Assembly: GCF_008364795.1 (NCBI RefSeq)
Contig: NZ_VTTM01000014.1
Coordinates: forward strand, 62,001-126,000
Length of the DNA: 64,000 nt
Direction: 5' to 3'
Origin: Azospirillum oryzae
GTDB lineage: Bacteria; Pseudomonadota; Alphaproteobacteria; Azospirillales; Azospirillaceae
Position numbers and translations under genes: made by a program. Below, piece after piece: positions 32,844 through 46,656 of this stretch (position 1 is its first letter; each line of letters opens with the position of its first letter). The notes beneath the pieces were generated by a model. That model did not search any database and had not been told where the DNA came from. It saw nothing but the letters and a program-made list of their open reading frames with translations.

Positions 32844-33305
32844 TTGAAGTTGCTTGTCGTCGAGGACGATCCGCTGATCGGTCCGGCCGTGAAGGCCGTT
32901 CTGGAGAATGCGGGCTATACCGTGGTCGGACCGCTGCGCGATGCCACGAAGGCCGCGCGGGTCGGTGCCCGCGAATGTCCCGACCTGGCGCTGGTCGACG
33001 TCAATCTCGCCGGTGGGGAGAACGGTCTGGTGCTCGCCCGCCGGCTGTGGGAGGAAAACGGCATTCCGTCGTTGCTGATGACCGGTTTCGACCACCATGC
33101 GGCCGAAGCCCGCGAATTCGCCATGGGCCTGCTGCGCAAGCCGGTGATGCCGGACGCGCTGGTGCAGGCCGTCGGCGCGGCGGGTGAAATCCTGGGTGGC
33201 CTGCGGCCGTCTTCAACGCCGGCCGCGCTGGAAATCTTCCACGGCTCCGTCGCCACCACCGCCAGCCTGAGCGCCGCCGCCTTGCCCAAGGCACGCACGG
33301 CCTGA
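32844..33305 (+). CDS. Stand-alone response regulator receiver protein
   Basis: A 153-residue CheY-like receiver. D8 and D9 (VVEDDP) are the acidic pair, D52 (LALVDVNLAGG) the phospho-acceptor, T80 (LLMTGF) and K99 (LLRKPV) complete the set. There is no output domain; the C-terminal ~35 residues are Ala/Ser-rich and unstructured. I chose the TTG at 32844 (GGGAG about 9 bases upstream) since the receiver fold begins exactly there; an upstream in-frame extension is not family-like. The nearby EcfG-like promoter would fit a stress role, as in other alphaproteobacterial single-domain receivers (inference). Confidence 0.85.
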   Translation: MKLLVVEDDPLIGPAVKAVLENAGYTVVGPLRDATKAARVGARECPDLALVDVNLAGGENGLVLARRLWEENGIPSLLMTGFDHHAAEAREFAMGLLRKPVMPDALVQAVGAAGEILGGLRPSSTPAALEIFHGSVATTASLSAAALPKARTA

Positions 33306-33333
33306 CCGGCCCCCTGGCGCATCGTCCCCTGAG

Positions 33334-33366
33334 AACGCCCGCTCTTCGGCGGGCGTTTTCTTTTTT
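33334..33366 (+). terminator. Rho-independent terminator
   Basis: A perfect 9-bp stem AACGCCCGC / GCGGGCGTT with a 6-base loop is followed by TTCTTTTTT. It ends the receiver-protein transcript. Confidence 0.9.
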
Positions 33367-33594
33367 GCACCGCGCGCGATGCCCGCTGTCCGGTGTGGCA
33401 TCGTCGGGGCATCGCAAGCCGCGACAGATGACGGCGCAACCATTGCGGACCGCCGCTGTTGGTTGGCTGGAACGCGGGGGACGGACCGGACGGACGGACC
33501 CAACCCCGTGCAAGATTTCGATGCTCCCCGGACCACGGCAGCCCGGCTGCCGGCAGACCGGTGTCGACGGGCATGCACAGCGAAAGGAAACGTC

Positions 33595-34020
33595 ATGAAG
33601 AGCCTGATGATCGGCACCGCCGCCGCGCTCGCCCTGATGGCCGCCCCGGCTTTCGCCGACGGCAGCGGTTCCATCTCCGGCAGCCCCGCCGCGACCAGCG
33701 CCGGTCCAAGCACCAACGCCAACCAGACCAACCCGCCCTGCACCTCCAACAACCAGCTGGGTTGCGGCAGCATGGGCGGTGTCGACAGCAACAGCGGCGC
33801 GACCAGCGGCTCATCCTCCAGCGGGTCTTCCCTGGGCAGCGGCTCGATGACCGGTTCGGGCTCCTCCAGCTCGACCAACGGCATGGGCGGCAACAGCACG
33901 GGCAACAGCGGCTCGATGGGCACGGGCTCCGACGGCCCGGTCGGCACGCAGCAGCCGTCAGGCTCCATCGGCGGCTCGACAGGCGGCTCCTCTTCAGGCG
34001 CCGGCAGCACGACCCGCTGA
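33595..34020 (+). CDS. Ser/Gly-rich exported low-complexity protein
   Basis: A 141-residue protein with a clear signal peptide (MKSLMIGTAAALALMAAPAFA, cleaved after AFA at ~21). The mature part is almost entirely Ser, Gly, Thr and Asn, in runs such as SGSSLGSGSMTGSGSSSS and STGNSGSMGTGS. Two Cys, at PPCTSNN and LGCGS, lie near the start and could form one disulfide. AAAGGAAA precedes the ATG. No family is recognisable; composition suggests a flexible extracellular or periplasmic linker-like protein. The function is unknown. Confidence 0.72.
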   Translation: MKSLMIGTAAALALMAAPAFADGSGSISGSPAATSAGPSTNANQTNPPCTSNNQLGCGSMGGVDSNSGATSGSSSSGSSLGSGSMTGSGSSSSTNGMGGNSTGNSGSMGTGSDGPVGTQQPSGSIGGSTGGSSSGAGSTTR

Positions 34021-34046
34021 TCTTTCCCATCCTGGCAAAGTGAAGA

Positions 34047-34074
34047 GGCGCGCGGGTGATCGCGCGCCCTTTCC
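34047..34074. terminator. Hairpin between convergent genes
   Basis: GGCGCGCG - GGTGAT - CGCGCGCC is a perfect 8-bp stem followed by CTTTCC. It lies between the Ser/Gly-rich gene and treY, which end facing each other, so it may serve both. Confidence 0.55.
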
Positions 34075-34088
34075 GCTCGGTGCCGGCG

Positions 34089-36869
34089 TCAGCCTTCCTG
34101 CGACAGCAGGGCCACCGGCAGATCGGCGAACAGCGTCGCCGCCATCACCGCGTCACCGCCTTCCACCTCCCTCCCGGTCAGCCGGTTGCGCCAGCGGGTG
34201 CCGCGCGGCAGCGGGATCGCGGTGTTTCCCCAGTCCGGGCTTTCGCCCAACTGCCCGACCAGCCGCGGCACCGCCACCAGCACCGTAGCGTCGCCATTGC
34301 GGCGGGCATAGGCCACCACATGGTCGGCGCGCTCGCCGGTCGCCTCCAGCGGCAGATACTCGCCGGCACTGAAGACCTCCGGCATCTCGGCCCGCACCGC
34401 CAGGGCCTGCCGAGTCACCGCCAGCTTCACCGCGCCGTCCGTCCAGCGTTCCAGCAGACCGGGCACGGCGCCGCGCTCCACCGACTCCTCGACCTCGTCC
34501 AGCAACTTGCGGCGGGCATCGTAATCCACCGGCAACCGGTTGTCGGGATCGACGAGGCTGAGATTCCACAACTCGCAGCCCTGATAGATGTCGGGCACGC
34601 CGGGGCTGGTCAACTTCAGCAGGGTCTGGGATAGCCCGTTGACCATACCGATGCGTGCCAGCACCGCTTGGAAGGGCAGGAAGGCCTCAAGGAAGGCGTT
34701 GCGGCGGGTCACGTCCAGCGCATCGTGGATGAAGCTGACGACCGCCCCCTCATAGGCCTCGTTCGGCGCCGCCCAGGTCGAATGGACCTTGGCCTCGCGC
34801 ATCGACTTGGTCATGGCGCCGACGATGCGCTCGGCGAAGGCGGTCATCGCCGACTGTTCGATCTGCTCGACCGAGGCGCCGGTCAGCTCGGCCGGCCAGG
34901 CGCCGAGCAGCAACTGGTAGAACAGGTACTCGTCATTTCGGTCGGGTGGGGCGGTGCCCTCCACGTCGCCGCGACGGGCGCGCAGCAGGCGGCTCCAGGT
35001 CTGCACCTGCCGCTCCCATTCCTCCGGCATCTCTGACAGGGTGTAGAGGCGGGCGCGGGTGTCCTCGCCACGCTTGGTGTCGTGGGTGGTGCTGGCCAGC
35101 ATGTTGCTGGGCCAGTTGCGGGCGCGGTCCTGATTGGCGCGGTGGAAGGCGGAGACGCTGACGCCGAAATGGTCGGGATGGCCGCCGACCTCGTTGAGCG
35201 CCACCAGCCGGTTGTAGCGGTAGAAGGCGGTGTCCTCCAGACCCTTCGCCATCACCGGCCCGCTGTACTGCTGGAACCGCATGGCGAAGCGGGTGACCTG
35301 CTGATGGCTGTAGCCGCTCTTGGGAGCCGCCACCAGATCGGAGGTCAGCAGCCGCTGCAGGAAATCATAGACCGAGCCGTCCGGACCCTGCTCCACCCGC
35401 CGTGCCTGGGAGATCGCCCAGTCGATGTCGCGGCGGTCGAGGTCACTCGGCACGCCGCCGTCGACATAGGTGCGATAGACGGGGAAGCGGGCGATGGTCT
35501 CCTTAAGCGCCTGATGCAGGATGTTGGCGGTGAAGTCGGCGGTTGCGGGGTTGGAGCGGGCGATGCGCGAGGCCTTGCGCGACAGCACGTTCAGCTCGCT
35601 CGCCATCTCGCTTTCCATGATGCGGATCTTACTCTGGCGCACCACCTCATCGAAATCGTCGCGCCGGCCAATGAAGTCGGCATAGAGGCGGGTGAAGGCC
35701 TCCTCCGCCTTGGGGTCGACGAACAGGCCGCCCATCAGGTTGGCATATTCGTAACCGGTGGTGCCGTCGATCGGCCAGTCCTCGCGCAGCCGCTCGTGCC
35801 GGGCGAGGATCTTCTCCACCACCAGATAGAAAGGCTTTGCGGAGGCCGCGACCAGCCGCTCGCAATAGCCCTTGGGGTCGATCAGCCCGTCGATATGGTC
35901 GATGCGGATGCCGTCGAGCGTGCCGTCCGCCACCATCCCCAGCACCATGCGGTGGGCGACGTCGAACAACTCCGGCTCGTCCATGCGCAGGCCGGCCAGT
36001 TCGTTGATGTTGAAGAAGCGGCGATAATTGATGTCGTCGGCCGCCACCTTGAAATAGGCGACACGCCAGTTCTGGCCGGCGATCAGCTCATGCAAATGGC
36101 CCCAGGTATCGATCTCCCCCTGATATCCACGGAAGACCGCAAGCCGCTGGTTGATCGCGTCGGCCATGTCGGGCCGGGTCGCCACCAGTCCCGCCAGTTC
36201 CGCCTTCAGGTCGGAGGCGCGGCGAAGCTGGTGGGGCCGGGCATCCATCAGATGGGTGAAGGCGTCGGCGATCCGCTCCAGTTCGGGGTGGTCGCTGCCC
36301 AGGATGATGCCGTAATCCTGCGGCCGTATCGGTAGCTTGTGGCTGTCATAGGCCCAGACGGCGAAACTGCCGGTCTCCGGATCGAAGCGAAGCTCCAACC
36401 CGCCCGACACCAGCACCGCGCCATACTGGTCGCCCAGGAACGGCACAAGGACCTTGCCCTGGAGATAGCGATAGTCGGATTCCCATTCGATGTCGAAATA
36501 CCCGGCATACGGGCTGTCCGGTCCCCACTCCAGGACATTCAACCACCATTCGTTGTCGCTGCCGCCGACACCCATGTGGTTGGGGACGAAGTCCAGAATC
36601 TGGCCCAAATTGTTGCGCTTCAGCGCCTCCACCAGATCGCGGAAGTCGTTCTGGTCGCCAACCTCCGGGTTCAGCTCGTTGTGATTGACGATGTCGTAAC
36701 CGTGGGTGCTGCCCGGCCGCGCCTTCATGTAGGGGGAGGCGTAGAGATGGCTGACGCCCAGACGGGCGATGTAATCGGCGATGGCGGCGGTGCGGTCGAA
36801 GCCGAACTCGCCATTCAGTTGGACCCGGTACGTCGCACGAGGGATTGGCTTGCCGGCGGCGGGGGCCAT
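34089..36869 (-). CDS. treY: Malto-oligosyltrehalose synthase TreY
   Basis: A 926-residue GH13_26 enzyme that turns the reducing end of maltodextrins into a trehalosyl unit, the first step of TreYZ trehalose synthesis. The fold starts PRATYRVQLNGEFGF. HLYASPYMKARPGSTHGYD (~41-59) is the TreY signature. Catalytic residues are visible: D324 (GIRIDHIDG), E352 (LVVEKIL) and the HD pair in STTHDTKRGED. The length agrees with alphaproteobacterial TreY. The start at 36869 has GAGGAG about 9-10 bases upstream. It is the second gene of the unit, 40 bases after the Mak-TreZ-MalQ fusion, which provides the next step. Confidence 0.95.
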   Translation of the reverse strand: MAPAAGKPIPRATYRVQLNGEFGFDRTAAIADYIARLGVSHLYASPYMKARPGSTHGYDIVNHNELNPEVGDQNDFRDLVEALKRNNLGQILDFVPNHMGVGGSDNEWWLNVLEWGPDSPYAGYFDIEWESDYRYLQGKVLVPFLGDQYGAVLVSGGLELRFDPETGSFAVWAYDSHKLPIRPQDYGIILGSDHPELERIADAFTHLMDARPHQLRRASDLKAELAGLVATRPDMADAINQRLAVFRGYQGEIDTWGHLHELIAGQNWRVAYFKVAADDINYRRFFNINELAGLRMDEPELFDVAHRMVLGMVADGTLDGIRIDHIDGLIDPKGYCERLVAASAKPFYLVVEKILARHERLREDWPIDGTTGYEYANLMGGLFVDPKAEEAFTRLYADFIGRRDDFDEVVRQSKIRIMESEMASELNVLSRKASRIARSNPATADFTANILHQALKETIARFPVYRTYVDGGVPSDLDRRDIDWAISQARRVEQGPDGSVYDFLQRLLTSDLVAAPKSGYSHQQVTRFAMRFQQYSGPVMAKGLEDTAFYRYNRLVALNEVGGHPDHFGVSVSAFHRANQDRARNWPSNMLASTTHDTKRGEDTRARLYTLSEMPEEWERQVQTWSRLLRARRGDVEGTAPPDRNDEYLFYQLLLGAWPAELTGASVEQIEQSAMTAFAERIVGAMTKSMREAKVHSTWAAPNEAYEGAVVSFIHDALDVTRRNAFLEAFLPFQAVLARIGMVNGLSQTLLKLTSPGVPDIYQGCELWNLSLVDPDNRLPVDYDARRKLLDEVEESVERGAVPGLLERWTDGAVKLAVTRQALAVRAEMPEVFSAGEYLPLEATGERADHVVAYARRNGDATVLVAVPRLVGQLGESPDWGNTAIPLPRGTRWRNRLTGREVEGGDAVMAATLFADLPVALLSQEG

Positions 36870-36909
36870 GGATGTGTGCTCCTCGGAATAGGGAAGGGCG
36901 TTTTTTAAA

Positions 36910-42516
<5,607 letters not shown>

Positions 42517-42636
42517 GAGGGCTCCTCCCCTGTTGAGCGCTGGGTGGCACGTCGCTCAAACAGCACGGCGGGGAGAAATTCCCGCACCCGCGAAGCCGCT
42601 TCCACGAACGACCGCGCCCTTCTCCCGAAAGAGTGG

Positions 42637-42945
42637 TCAGACGGTCCGCGGGTGGTGCGGCAGATGGGCGAGGCGGCCGATCCGCTCCGCCACTTGCAGA
42701 GCCTCGACCACATCGTCCAGCCGACCGTCGCGCATCAGATTGTGCGCGTGCGTATTCAGCGCGGCGACGACGGCCCGTTCATCGGACACCCCGCGGGCCG
42801 GCTTCCCGTCGGGATCGAGCACGGTGGCGCCCAGCGCCGCCATGGCCTCCGCGGTCAGGTTCACGGCCTCGGACAGGGCCTCTTCGTCGTCTTCCGCTGC
42901 GGTCAGGATCGGTTCCAGAAGCTCCGCAAGGAGACGGGGGGTCAT
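42637..42945 (-). CDS. Small acidic protein, function unknown
   Basis: A 102-residue acidic, mostly helical protein (MTPRLLAELLEPILTAAEDD, then EALSEAVNLTAEAMAALG). GAGGA lies 8 bases before the ATG at 42945; an ATG seven codons upstream has no ribosome-binding site. I recognise no family. It is 120 bases upstream of the trehalose fusion gene on the same strand. Confidence 0.55.
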   Translation of the reverse strand: MTPRLLAELLEPILTAAEDDEEALSEAVNLTAEAMAALGATVLDPDGKPARGVSDERAVVAALNTHAHNLMRDGRLDDVVEALQVAERIGRLAHLPHHPRTV

Positions 42946-43197
42946 GGTGCTAATCCTCGGTGACATTCTAAGGCCGTCCCCTTCGACGTCGGTGCTGTGT
43001 GGTCTCCAGTACAACAGCCGAAACGAAGGAAAGGTCCGCCCGGCCGAGCTGCCCGAAAGCCGGTTTCCCGAAACATGGAATGCGCTGCCGGACACCTGAA
43101 GCGACATGGGAACCGCGCGTGCCGCAGGCAAGCGGAACCGGACGTCAACTGGACGAATGGGGGAAGAGGGGAAGGGGGGAGCCGCCGAAAGAATCGC

Positions 43198-44553
43198 CTA
43201 GTCGATGAAATCCTCCCGGCTCAGCCCATAGCGCTTCAGCTTGTCGTAGAAGGTCTTGCGCGGGATGTTCAGCGCCTCGATTGCGGCCTTCACGCTGCCG
43301 CGGTGGCGGGCGAGTTCGGACTGGATCAGTCCCTTTTCGAACAGGTCCACCTGCTCGGCCAGCGACAGCGCCGATGGTGCCGACACGGGCGCCGGGGCCA
43401 CATCCTCCAACCCAAGCACGAAACGGTCGGCGGCATTGCGCAGTTCGCGGACGTTGCCGGGCCAGTCCTGGCTCATCAGCCGCTGCATCTGCTCACGGCT
43501 CGGGACGCGCGGCTCGCGGTTGTAGCGGGCGGCGGCCTGGGCGACGAAATGCTGGAACAGCAGCGGGATGTCGTCCCGGCGTTCACGCAGCGGCGGGATA
43601 GTCAGCACCACCACATTCAGCCGGTAATAGAGGTCGGCACGGAATTTCCCCTCATCCGCCGCCTGCCGCAGATCCGCCTTGGTGGCGGCGACCACCCGCA
43701 GATCGACCGGCACCTGCTCGTTCGATCCAAGCGGTTCGACCACCCGCTCCTGGATCACCCGCAGCAGCTTGACCTGCAAGGCCAGCGGCATGCTTTCGAT
43801 CTCGTCCAGGAACAGGGTGCCACCGCCGGCATGCTCGATCCGGCCGATGCGGCGCTTGGCGGCACCGGTGAAGGCGCCGGCTTCATGCCCGAACAGTTCG
43901 CTCTCGAAGATCGTCTCCGGCATGGCGCCGCAGTTCAGCGCGACGAAGGGGTTCTTGCGCCGGCGACTGGCGGCGTGCAGCGCACGGGCGACCATCTCCT
44001 TGCCGGTGCCGGTCTCGCCGAACACCAGAACGTCGGCGTCGGTGTCGGCGACAGCGGCGATGGTGGCGCGCAGCCGCTCGATGCCCGGCGTGCGGCCGAC
44101 GATGGTCCCCGCCGGATCGGTTCCGCCTGCGATCTGCGCCCGCAGCCTGCGGTTCTCCAGCACCAGCCGCCGCTTCTCCACCGCGCGCCGGGCGATCTCG
44201 GTCAGCCGGTCGGACGGAAAGGGCTTCTCCAGGAAGTCGTAGGCGCCGTTGCGCATCGCCTCAACCGCCATCGGCACATCGCCGTGGCCGGTGATCAGGA
44301 TGACCGGCAGGTCGGGATCGATCTCCTGCACCCGTGCCAGCAGGGCCAGCCCGTCCATCTGCGGCATGCGCACGTCGGTGACGAGGCAGCCCGGCCAATC
44401 GCGGCCGAGATGGCGCAAGGCCCGCTCCGCCCCGTCGCAGGCCGTCACCTCGAACCCCGCCAGTTCCAGCGCTTGCTGCCCGGCCAGCCGTACCGCGCGC
44501 TCGTCATCGACGAACAGCACGGCGCCGGCGGCCTCGGGAATGGTTTGACTCAT
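43198..44553 (-). CDS. dctD: C4-dicarboxylate response regulator DctD (NtrC family)
   Basis: A 451-residue sigma-54 activator. Receiver (1-125) has D60 (LVTD) and K110; the AAA+ domain (~152-380) has Walker A GETGTGKE (179-186), GAFTGA (226-231) for sigma-54 contact and Walker B TLFLDE (245-250); the C-terminal Fis-type helix-turn-helix is at ~418-443 (AAIEALNIPRKTFYDKLKRY). With DctB it activates dctA. Its start overlaps the dctB stop by four bases. The two enhancer sites and the sigma-54 promoter it should act on are at 46438-46546. Confidence 0.94.
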   Translation of the reverse strand: MSQTIPEAAGAVLFVDDERAVRLAGQQALELAGFEVTACDGAERALRHLGRDWPGCLVTDVRMPQMDGLALLARVQEIDPDLPVILITGHGDVPMAVEAMRNGAYDFLEKPFPSDRLTEIARRAVEKRRLVLENRRLRAQIAGGTDPAGTIVGRTPGIERLRATIAAVADTDADVLVFGETGTGKEMVARALHAASRRRKNPFVALNCGAMPETIFESELFGHEAGAFTGAAKRRIGRIEHAGGGTLFLDEIESMPLALQVKLLRVIQERVVEPLGSNEQVPVDLRVVAATKADLRQAADEGKFRADLYYRLNVVVLTIPPLRERRDDIPLLFQHFVAQAAARYNREPRVPSREQMQRLMSQDWPGNVRELRNAADRFVLGLEDVAPAPVSAPSALSLAEQVDLFEKGLIQSELARHRGSVKAAIEALNIPRKTFYDKLKRYGLSREDFID

Positions 44554-46385
44554 GTGCCTTGCTCCGTGGTGGTGAGCCGCAGGGTGAAGACGGCGCCTTG
44601 GCCCGGTTTCCCGTTGCGGTTGGCGGCGGCCAGGCTGCCGCCGAAATCCTCGACGATGCCGTGGCTGATCGACAGCCCCAGCCCCAGCCCCTCGCCGGCT
44701 TCCTTGGTGGTGAAGAAGGGGACGAACAGCCGGGGCAGATCGGCCTCGGCGATGCCGCCGCCGGTGTCGGCGACGCTCAGCAGCGCCTCACCCTCCGCTG
44801 CGACCAGCCCGATGCGCAAGCGGCGCACCGGACAGCCGCGCATGGCGTCCGCCGCATTGCCGATCAGGTTGACCAGCACCTGCTGCAGCCGCACATCCTC
44901 CGCCATCACCCGGACCGGCTGGTCGGGCAGATCAACCTCCACCGTGATGTCCTCGCGCCGCAGCTTGGATTCCAGCAGGGCCAATGCCTGGGTCACCGCG
45001 CCCTGGACCGACACCGGCCCCAGCGTGCCGGAAGCCCGGCGGGCGAAGCCCTTCAACTGGCGGGTGATCGCGGCCATGCGGTCGGTCAGTTCGGCGATTT
45101 CCGCCAGATTGCCGCGCACCGCGTCCATCCGCCCACGTTCCAGCAGCACCACGGCGTTGTCGGCGAAGCTGCGCATGGCAGCCAGCGGCTGGTTGATCTC
45201 ATGCGCGATGCCCGCCGACATCTGGCCCAGCGCCGCCAGCTTGGCCGCCTGCGTCAGTTCGTTCTCCGCCGCGCGCAGGTCGGCGGTTGCGGCGGCGACC
45301 CGGCGTTCCAATTCCGCCCGCGATTCCTCCTGCAGCGCGATCCTCTCGACCAGAGCCACCCGGCGCAGCGCCACGGCATAGGCGGTGAGTGCCGCCATCG
45401 CCACCGCCGCCGCCGCCAGCAGCCCGGCGACCCAGGCTCGGGCGGTCACCGGATCGAGACTGGTCAGGCTGTGCAAAGTCCAATCGCCGCCGGGCATGGC
45501 GACGGAAGTCAGCAGATAGCGGCGCTGCCCGTCCTTCTCCTCCAGCGCGATGCGGTCGGACGCCCCGCCGAAGGCCCAGGGCAGCACGTCCAGCCCCTCG
45601 CTGGTGCCCTCCGGCACGATGGGCAGGCTGATCGGCAGGCGGCGGGGCAGGGCGTGATAGCGCCAGGACGGCATGTTGGTGATGAACACCACCCCGTCGC
45701 GGTCGGTCACCAGCAGCTTTTCCTGCCCCGGTGTCCAGCCCCGCTCCAGCCGGTCGAACCCCAGCTTCAGCACCACCGCCCCCACTGTGCGGTTTTCCGC
45801 CATCACCCGGTTCGCCGTGTAATAGCCCGGTATCAGCGACGTGGTGCCCAGCGCGAAATGGTGCCCCTCCCCCTGGTCCATCGCCATGCGGAAATAGGGG
45901 CGGTAGGAAAAATTCTCGCCCACGAAGCTGGCGGCACTGTGCCAGTTGCTGGCCGCCAGCGTCGTTCCCTTGGCGTCCATCACGTAAAGCGCCAGCGCAT
46001 CCAACGCCTGGGCGATGCCCTGCAGCTTGCGGTTCAGCCGGTCGACCGCAGCCGGCGTCGGGTTGACCAGCAGGGCGCGCACCTCCTCATCCTGCGCCAG
46101 CGCCAGGGGAACGGCGGCATGACGCTCCAGCTCCGCCCGCAGATTGGCGTTGTAAAGCGCCAATTGCGCCCGCGCGCTGTCCTTCAGATCATCCAGCGCC
46201 AGGGACGATGCCCAGCCCGCCGCCAGCGCCGCCGCCGCCGGGACGCCCAGCAGCAACGCCACCATCAGCAGCCGGCGCGGCCGTTCCAGCGCCCGGGCGA
46301 CCAGCTGCGCCGCCGGTGAGAAGGTCACGGCGGGGGAGGGAAGGGCGGTCGAATCTGTCGCCGGGTCGGTCGGATTGCTAAGCAA
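44550..46385 (-). CDS. dctB: C4-dicarboxylate sensor kinase DctB
   Basis: A 611-residue membrane histidine kinase. TM1 is at ~39-61 and TM2 at ~318-340, enclosing a ~255-residue periplasmic double-PAS (dCache) sensor with the DctB-type ligand region FSYRPYFRMAMDQGEGHHFA (159-178). A coiled linker leads to HisKA with H395 in AGIAHEINQP and HATPase motifs DTGGGI (540-545) and GEGLGLGLS (564-572). It senses periplasmic succinate, malate or fumarate and phosphorylates DctD. It is divergent from dctA across a 271-base regulatory region. Confidence 0.95.
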   Translation of the reverse strand: MLSNPTDPATDSTALPSPAVTFSPAAQLVARALERPRRLLMVALLLGVPAAAALAAGWASSLALDDLKDSARAQLALYNANLRAELERHAAVPLALAQDEEVRALLVNPTPAAVDRLNRKLQGIAQALDALALYVMDAKGTTLAASNWHSAASFVGENFSYRPYFRMAMDQGEGHHFALGTTSLIPGYYTANRVMAENRTVGAVVLKLGFDRLERGWTPGQEKLLVTDRDGVVFITNMPSWRYHALPRRLPISLPIVPEGTSEGLDVLPWAFGGASDRIALEEKDGQRRYLLTSVAMPGGDWTLHSLTSLDPVTARAWVAGLLAAAAVAMAALTAYAVALRRVALVERIALQEESRAELERRVAAATADLRAAENELTQAAKLAALGQMSAGIAHEINQPLAAMRSFADNAVVLLERGRMDAVRGNLAEIAELTDRMAAITRQLKGFARRASGTLGPVSVQGAVTQALALLESKLRREDITVEVDLPDQPVRVMAEDVRLQQVLVNLIGNAADAMRGCPVRRLRIGLVAAEGEALLSVADTGGGIAEADLPRLFVPFFTTKEAGEGLGLGLSISHGIVEDFGGSLAAANRNGKPGQGAVFTLRLTTTEQGT

Positions 46386-46437
46386 CGTCTTCCCCGATCA
46401 TGCTGCGCCGCAACATTGATGCCGCAGCGCTGTGAAG

Positions 46438-46455
46438 TGTGCGGATTTTCGCACA
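46438..46455. promoter_or_regulatory. DctD enhancer site 1 (perfect inverted repeat)
   Basis: TGTGCG-GATTTT-CGCACA is a perfect 6-bp inverted repeat, centred about 110 bases upstream of the predicted dctA start. This is the spacing and shape of a DctD upstream activating site. Confidence 0.75.
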
Positions 46456-46471
46456 TCGCCGGACCCCATGT

Positions 46472-46489
46472 CGTGCGGATTCTCGCCCT
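46472..46489. promoter_or_regulatory. DctD enhancer site 2 (imperfect)
   Basis: CGTGCGGATTCTCGCCCT matches site 1 at 14 of 18 positions. It is centred 34 bases (three helical turns) downstream of site 1, so both face the same side of the DNA; DctD sites in rhizobia are paired in the same way. Confidence 0.65.
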
Positions 46490-46530
46490 CGGCCATTCGA
46501 CAAATGCTTGATGTTGCTGGATTCAGCAAT

Positions 46531-46546
46531 TGGCCCAGCGCTTGCT
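46531..46546 (+). promoter_or_regulatory. Sigma-54 promoter of dctA
   Basis: TGGCCCAGCGCTTGCT has the GG-N10-GC spacing and TTGCT -12 element of sigma-54 promoters. The predicted start is near 46557, 100 bases before the dctA ATG. A perfect TTGCTG-GATT-CAGCAA repeat (46514-46529) lies directly upstream. Confidence 0.82.
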
Positions 46547-46656
46547 TTCACAGGCAATCAGTTGGGGGCCGCCCGCCCAGCCGGTGCAAATGCCGGACGA
46601 AAGAACGGGCACCCCGCCAGGAACGCCGTTCTGAGGAACGCCACGAGGAGAGCAAA

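Noticed and set aside
33479..33500. GGACGGACC repeats and a GGAAC box as promoter of the Ser/Gly-rich gene
   Set aside because: No CGTT/GTT -10 element at the right distance; the repeats are short and imperfect.
42517..42636. EcfG-type stress promoter upstream of the trehalose fusion
   Set aside because: Expected for a trehalose gene, but no GGAAC-N16/17-GTT pair is found on the minus strand here.
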